Source: JABDAD01 sp964409695
Lineage (GTDB): Bacteria; Pseudomonadota; Alphaproteobacteria; Rickettsiales; Rickettsiaceae
Assembly: GCA_964409695.1 (NCBI GenBank)
Contig: CAYPDX010000012.1
Coordinates: forward strand, 1-28,920
Direction: 5' to 3'
Length of the DNA stretch: 28,920 bases
Under the pieces are notes generated by a model. It saw only the letters and a list, made by a program, of their open reading frames with translations, was not told the origin of the DNA and searched no databases. Of the stretch, positions 25,008 through 28,920 are shown one piece after another. The first letter of the stretch is position 1. Every line of letters starts with the position of its first letter. The translations under genes were made by a program, and so were the position numbers.

Positions 25008-26459
25008 TTATTTCAAAGCATCTTTTAGCAGCTCATTAACAGAGCCAGGGTTTGCTTTGCCGCCGGTTTTCTTCATAACTTGCCCTACAAAAAAGCCAAA
25101 GAGCTTATCTTTGCCAGATCTATAATCTTCTACAACATCAGAATTTTCTTCAATAACTTCTGCTATTATTTTTGCAATTGCTCCAGTATCTGAAACTTGC
25201 TTCAATCCATGTTTTTCAATGATTTCATCAGGAGTACCTCCAGCGTCTTGCATTATCTCAAATACCTGCTTAGCAAGTTTTCCAGAAATTACCTCATTTT
25301 TAATAAGAAGAATAAGCTGCGCAAGATTTTTAGCTGAAATTTTTGAGTCATTAATCTCAATGTTATTTTTATTTAAATAGCCAAATAATTCCCCTGTAAT
25401 CCAGTTAGCCGCAATTTTAGGTTCTTTAGAAATACTCGCTACAGATTCAAAATATTCAGCCACTTCTTTATCAGCCACAATCACATCTGCATCATAAGAA
25501 CTAAGCCCAAAAGTTGAAATATATCGCGCTATTTTTGCTGCAGGCAATTCTGGAAGAGTTTTAGCAATTGCTTCTATATACTCATCTGTAATAAGGAGAG
25601 GAAGTAAGTCTGGATCTGGAAAATATCTATAATCATGCGCATCTTCTTTTGTACGCATTGTTCGTGTTGTTCCATTGTCCGCATCAAACAACCTTGTCTC
25701 TTGAGATACTTCTTTTCCACTCTCAATAAGTTCCACTTGGCGCATAGCCTCATATTCAATTGCACGAACTATGTTTCTGATTGAATTAATATTTTTAATT
25801 TCGCACCTAGTTCCAAGAGGTTCGCCAGCACGCCTTACGGAGACATTAGCATCGCAGCGCATTGAACCTTTTTCCATATCACCATCACAAGCACCTACAT
25901 AGCGCAAAATAGAGCGTAATTTCTTTACATATTCAGCAGCTTCATGAGGCGATCTCATCTCAGGTTCAGAAACAATCTCCATCAAAGCAATTCCCGATCT
26001 ATTAAGATCAATAAAACTACTTGTCGGCGACTGATCATGCATGCTTTTTCCAGCATCCTGCTCTAGATGAGTGTGGTGAATATTTATGATCTTTGGATTC
26101 CCATCTTCATCGGTAACCTCGATATGACCACCAGTTATTATAGGATAATAAAATTGAGATATTTGATATCCTTGAGGTAAATCAGCGTAAAAATAATTCT
26201 TCCTATCAAATATAGATCTTTTATTAATTTTAGCACTAAGACTTAGCCCAGCTCTAACAGCTTGTTCAACGCAATATTTGTTAAGCACGGGAAGCATACC
26301 AGGCATAGCCACATCTACTAAAGATACTTGAGAATTAGGAGAAGCTCCAAATTCTGTACCTGCTTTTGAGAAAAGCTTAGAATTTGATTTTACTTGAGCA
26401 TGAACCTCAAGACCAATAACATATTCCCAAATACCAGTTCCACCTTGAATAACTGCCAT
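25008..26459 (-). CDS. gatB: Asp-tRNA(Asn)/Glu-tRNA(Gln) amidotransferase subunit B
   Basis: GatB is the kinase and tRNA-binding subunit of the amidotransferase that turns misacylated Glu-tRNA(Gln) or Asp-tRNA(Asn) into the correct form. The 483-residue protein has the family N-terminus (VIGLEVHAQVKSNSKLFS), the motifs DRKNYFYADLPQGYQISQ, HLEQDAGKS and DLNRSGIALMEIVSEP, the C-terminal helical domain and the YqeY-like tail ending GSVNELLKDALK. All typical motifs are intact and length is normal. Its ATG overlaps the gatA stop by one base and is preceded by AGGGGG. It ends the gatC-gatA-gatB set. Confidence 0.97.
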   Translation of the reverse strand: MAVIQGGTGIWEYVIGLEVHAQVKSNSKLFSKAGTEFGASPNSQVSLVDVAMPGMLPVLNKYCVEQAVRAGLSLSAKINKRSIFDRKNYFYADLPQGYQISQFYYPIITGGHIEVTDEDGNPKIINIHHTHLEQDAGKSMHDQSPTSSFIDLNRSGIALMEIVSEPEMRSPHEAAEYVKKLRSILRYVGACDGDMEKGSMRCDANVSVRRAGEPLGTRCEIKNINSIRNIVRAIEYEAMRQVELIESGKEVSQETRLFDADNGTTRTMRTKEDAHDYRYFPDPDLLPLLITDEYIEAIAKTLPELPAAKIARYISTFGLSSYDADVIVADKEVAEYFESVASISKEPKIAANWITGELFGYLNKNNIEINDSKISAKNLAQLILLIKNEVISGKLAKQVFEIMQDAGGTPDEIIEKHGLKQVSDTGAIAKIIAEVIEENSDVVEDYRSGKDKLFGFFVGQVMKKTGGKANPGSVNELLKDALK

Positions 26460-27937
26460 TAAAACCCCCTAGGACTAAAATCAATAGATAAAGATTTTTC
26501 AATTTCATGAGCTACTTTAAGCATAGAAAGCTCATCAAATTGCTTCGCGATAATTTGCATACCAAGAGGTAAGCCCGTACTACTTAATGCGGCTGGAACA
26601 GACATAGCAGGTAATCCAGCAAGACTTGCTGGAATAGTGAATATATCATTTAAATACATGCTTACAGGATTATCTTGTTTTTCATTAATTCCAAATGCTG
26701 GTGTTGGAGCTGTTGGTAAAATTATTGCCTCAACATTTGAAAATGCATCCTTAAAATCATTGCTGATTTTTCTGCGAACCTTCTGAGCCTTTGTATAATA
26801 AGCATCTATAAAACCAGATGACAGAACATATGTTCCTATCATAATTCTTCTTTTTACTTCTTCACCGAAACCTTCTGTTCTTGTAAGCTCATACATATCA
26901 TCAAGTGACATGCCTTCTTTTTCAACCCTAAGACCATATCTAACTCCATCATATCTTGAGAGATTAGATGAAGCTTCAGCAGGTGCGATAATATAGTAGG
27001 TTGGAAGCGCATATTTAGAATTCGGAAGCTTAATATCCACAATTATGGCTCCAGCTTCTTTAAGCAATGAAATAGTATTTTGCCACATATTTATGATTTC
27101 TTTGCCTATCCCATCATATTCCATAATATCTGTGGGAACGCCTATTTTCATACCCTTTATTGAGTTAGTGCAAGCATCTGCAAGAGGCTCAACTTTCATA
27201 TTTACTGAAGTGGAATCTTTCTCATCATACCCCATCATAGTTTCTAACATTAAAGCCGAATCTTGAACATTCCTTGTAAAGATTCCTGCCTGGTCTAATG
27301 AACTCGAAAACGCCACCATACCATACCTTGAACACCTACCATATGTTGGCTTAACTCCAACAATGCCTGTAAAAGCTGCTGGCTGACGCACAGAACCCCC
27401 AGTATCACTTCCAAGAGCTGCCATTGCCATAAAACTAGCAACAACAGCAGAAGAACCTCCTGAAGAGCCTCCCGGAACTAAATCTTGATCTGAATTATTT
27501 GCTTTCAAAGGGCTAATTACATTTCCAAAATAGCTTGTAATATTGGCAGAACCCATTGCAAATTCATCCATATTGGTTTTACCAAGAGAAATAGATCCAT
27601 TGGCCTTTACATTAGCACTTACTGTAGATTCATAGACAGGAATAAAATTTTGTAACATTTTAGATCCTGACGTGGTCCTTACGTTCTTTGTACAAAAAAG
27701 ATCCTTTACTGCGATAGGTATACCTTCAAGCTTACGAGCATTACCTGACAGGTAAGCTTCATCGGATTTTTTAGCTTCACCTCTTGCTGTATCAAAAGTT
27801 TCGGTAATAAATACGTTCAAATTCTTGTGTTTATTGCATTTTTCAATATATGCATCAACAAGCTCTGATGCAGTAAATTCCTTTGCTTTAAGATTTTTAA
27901 TAGCTTCACAGATTCCTAATTTTATCAATTCTTTCAT
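26459..27937 (-). CDS. gatA: Asp-tRNA(Asn)/Glu-tRNA(Gln) amidotransferase subunit A
   Basis: GatA is the amidase subunit that releases ammonia from glutamine. The 492-residue protein has the amidase-signature triad: Lys78 (IAVKDL), cis-Ser158 (GGSSGGSS) and the nucleophile Ser182 (GSDTGGSVRQP). These positions agree closely with those of characterised GatA proteins, and the FTGIVGVKPTYGR stretch follows as expected. The start at 27937 has GGAG nine bases upstream, inside the last codons of gatC; the gap between the genes is four bases. Confidence 0.97.
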   Translation of the reverse strand: MKELIKLGICEAIKNLKAKEFTASELVDAYIEKCNKHKNLNVFITETFDTARGEAKKSDEAYLSGNARKLEGIPIAVKDLFCTKNVRTTSGSKMLQNFIPVYESTVSANVKANGSISLGKTNMDEFAMGSANITSYFGNVISPLKANNSDQDLVPGGSSGGSSAVVASFMAMAALGSDTGGSVRQPAAFTGIVGVKPTYGRCSRYGMVAFSSSLDQAGIFTRNVQDSALMLETMMGYDEKDSTSVNMKVEPLADACTNSIKGMKIGVPTDIMEYDGIGKEIINMWQNTISLLKEAGAIIVDIKLPNSKYALPTYYIIAPAEASSNLSRYDGVRYGLRVEKEGMSLDDMYELTRTEGFGEEVKRRIMIGTYVLSSGFIDAYYTKAQKVRRKISNDFKDAFSNVEAIILPTAPTPAFGINEKQDNPVSMYLNDIFTIPASLAGLPAMSVPAALSSTGLPLGMQIIAKQFDELSMLKVAHEIEKSLSIDFSPRGF

Positions 27938-27941
27938 ATCA

Positions 27942-28247
27942 TTACTCCATAACCTTAGGCACTATAAAACACTTCACTTCTCTTGCTAAATCGGCATCCT
28001 TGCCCGGAGCATTTGAAAAAAGCTCCTCGATTTGAACACCAATTTCTTCAACATCTTCTCTCATAGTTAGATTAGTATCATTCACAGATACAAGAGGCTC
28101 TATTCCCTCACAGTCTACATCCAAAATCTGATCGACCATCTCTATAATGCTCGTAAGCTTACCGTCATAATGTTTATATTCTTCCTCAGAAAACCTTAAC
28201 CTTGAAAGCTTTGCGAGCTTTTTTATTTCAGATGCACTAATTGTCAT
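27942..28247 (-). CDS. gatC: Asp-tRNA(Asn)/Glu-tRNA(Gln) amidotransferase subunit C
   Basis: GatC is the small subunit that wraps around GatA and stabilises the complex. I start at ATG 28247 (101 residues), because the family opens with a stretch like ISASEIKKLAKLSRLRFSEEE; an upstream ATG at 28343 would add 32 residues unlike GatC and would also swallow the promoter. The late part, with NLTMREDV (family: LREDV), NAPGKD and the closing FIVPKVME, is typical. It is the first gene of the gatC-gatA-gatB set and its promoter (28284-28312) lies just upstream. Confidence 0.93.
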   Translation of the reverse strand: MTISASEIKKLAKLSRLRFSEEEYKHYDGKLTSIIEMVDQILDVDCEGIEPLVSVNDTNLTMREDVEEIGVQIEELFSNAPGKDADLAREVKCFIVPKVME

Positions 28248-28283
28248 ATGGAAACCCGTATAAATCTTTGATTTTGCCACGGT

Positions 28284-28312
28284 ATAATGGATAGAATCAA
28301 GAAAATAGTCAA
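28284..28312 (-). promoter_or_regulatory. Promoter of gatCAB
   Basis: On the minus strand: -35 TTGACT (28307-28312), 17-bp spacer, -10 CATTAT (28284-28289). The leader to ATG 28247 is about 30 bases. Confidence 0.5.
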
Positions 28313-28318
28313 GTAATA

Positions 28319-28328
28319 TTGACGTCAA
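28319..28328. promoter_or_regulatory. TTGACGTCAA palindrome between divergent promoters
   Basis: A perfect 10-bp palindrome lies immediately upstream of the gatC -35 box and about 24 bases before the -35 of the lipase-like gene. It could be an operator for either gene, but a 10-bp palindrome may also occur by chance. Confidence 0.3.
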
Positions 28329-28351
28329 ACACACCTTATCCAATCTATTAA

Positions 28352-28379
28352 TTTACATTGTATTTTTTTTAAATATTAT
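28352..28379 (+). promoter_or_regulatory. Promoter of the lipase-like gene
   Basis: -35 TTTACA (28352-28357), 16-bp spacer and -10 TATTAT (28374-28379). A strong ribosome binding site GGAGG (28398-28402) follows, five bases before ATG 28408. Confidence 0.5.
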
Positions 28380-28407
28380 AAGACACAGGAACAAAACGGA
28401 GGCTAAG

Positions 28408-28899
28408 ATGCCAGCATTCATGAAGGCATTTTTTGAGGACACGTCTATTTTTCATACTGTAATTATGCAATGCTACCATCAAAAAACATTTGCTCATGCT
28501 TTACCTGCAGGATGGAGATTCTTCAAAGATTCAAAATCTATTAAAAATACAACAGGATATTATGGGCAAGTTTGGATAAACGAAAAAACAAAAAAACTCT
28601 TATTTGTTAGTTCAGGAACTAAAACTGATTTCTATAATATGGAAAATTCCAAAGCTGCAAACCTCTTTGGAGCAATTAATTTTGCTATGGATTTAGTGAA
28701 TGATTTTAAAATTTATATGCTTCAAACTCCGTACCAATATGAATATGGAGTTAAAAAATTTATTGACTCTATAATGAGCGACACATCTATTGATACTCAA
28801 AAATTCGACATTTATTGTACAGGTCATTCAATGGGCGCAACTCTCGCATGTCTTGCATCTGTATACTTATACCATTTCCCATTACTAACTGAGCGATAA
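28408..28899 (+). CDS. Lipase-like alpha/beta hydrolase, short (possibly truncated)
   Basis: The 163-residue protein resembles the class 3 lipase / DUF2974-type hydrolases: a strand with KKLLFVSSGTK, a helix, then FDIYCTGHSMGATLACLAS with nucleophile Ser141 in GxSxG (139-143). The Asp and His that complete the triad normally lie 50-150 residues further on, but the frame closes at TAA 28897-28899 with a TGA right behind it. Either it is a broken gene whose remainder lies past the window, or a short, probably inactive form. The start is well supported by GGAGG and a promoter. There is no signal peptide. Comparable proteins in intracellular bacteria are often secreted effectors; that is not shown here. 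Confidence 0.7.
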   Translation: MPAFMKAFFEDTSIFHTVIMQCYHQKTFAHALPAGWRFFKDSKSIKNTTGYYGQVWINEKTKKLLFVSSGTKTDFYNMENSKAANLFGAINFAMDLVNDFKIYMLQTPYQYEYGVKKFIDSIMSDTSIDTQKFDIYCTGHSMGATLACLASVYLYHFPLLTER

Positions 28900-28920
28900 T
28901 GATTGAAAAGAAGTTGAAAA

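Noticed and set aside
28248..28343. Longer gatC from ATG 28343
   Set aside because: The added 32 residues do not resemble GatC and cover a good promoter.

Overview
The window is an AT-rich stretch of an obligate intracellular alphaproteobacterium, most likely of the order Rickettsiales. The evidence is a plastid/Rickettsia-type ATP/ADP translocase followed by pyruvate phosphate dikinase, a GatCAB amidotransferase, an isolated and divergent PurC, an alphaproteobacterial Tim44-like protein, and palindromic intergenic repeats like those scattered through Rickettsia genomes. The lipid A genes (lpxK, lpxL) and tlc argue against Anaplasmataceae and fit Rickettsiaceae or a Midichloriaceae-like lineage. 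I cannot name the genus.

Layout: (1) 1-1578, minus strand: the first 526 codons of an exported, repeat-rich protein that runs off the left edge. (2) 1579-1993: a gene-free region with back-to-back promoters and a palindromic repeat. (3) 1994-4011: der-hemD, facing a small serine-tailed unknown protein (4016-4588, minus). (4) 4765-11489: a tightly overlapping set of tlc, a membrane-anchored unknown, ispB and ppdK, covering host ATP import, quinone side chain and PPi-linked pyruvate/PEP conversion. (5) 11565-14259: Tim44-like gene, lipA, a RatA/Coq10-like gene and purC, mostly overlapping. (6) 14400-16344: rsmI and an LppC/LpoA-like lipoprotein, head to head with overlapping 5' ends. (7) 16334-18457, minus: dapB-queD-xerD. 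(8) 18558-21762: efp, a degenerate inositol-monophosphatase-family gene, lpxK and lpxL. (9) 21849-24969: an exported NodB-fold polysaccharide deacetylase and a 704-residue unknown with a Ser/Thr-Pro-rich basic tail. (10) 25008-28247, minus: gatC-gatA-gatB. (11) 28408-28899: a short GxSxG lipase-like protein that stops early.

Most of the window is conserved housekeeping. The unusual content lies at the seams between these modules: the exported protein at the left edge (signal peptide, tandem acidic repeats, polyproline repeats, two calmodulin-binding-IQ-like motifs, Ala/Arg/Glu helix repeats), the 704-residue protein, the 190-residue serine-tailed protein and the short lipase-like protein. All four are candidates for factors acting on the host, inferred from composition and motifs only. 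No tRNA, rRNA, CRISPR array or insertion sequence was recognised.
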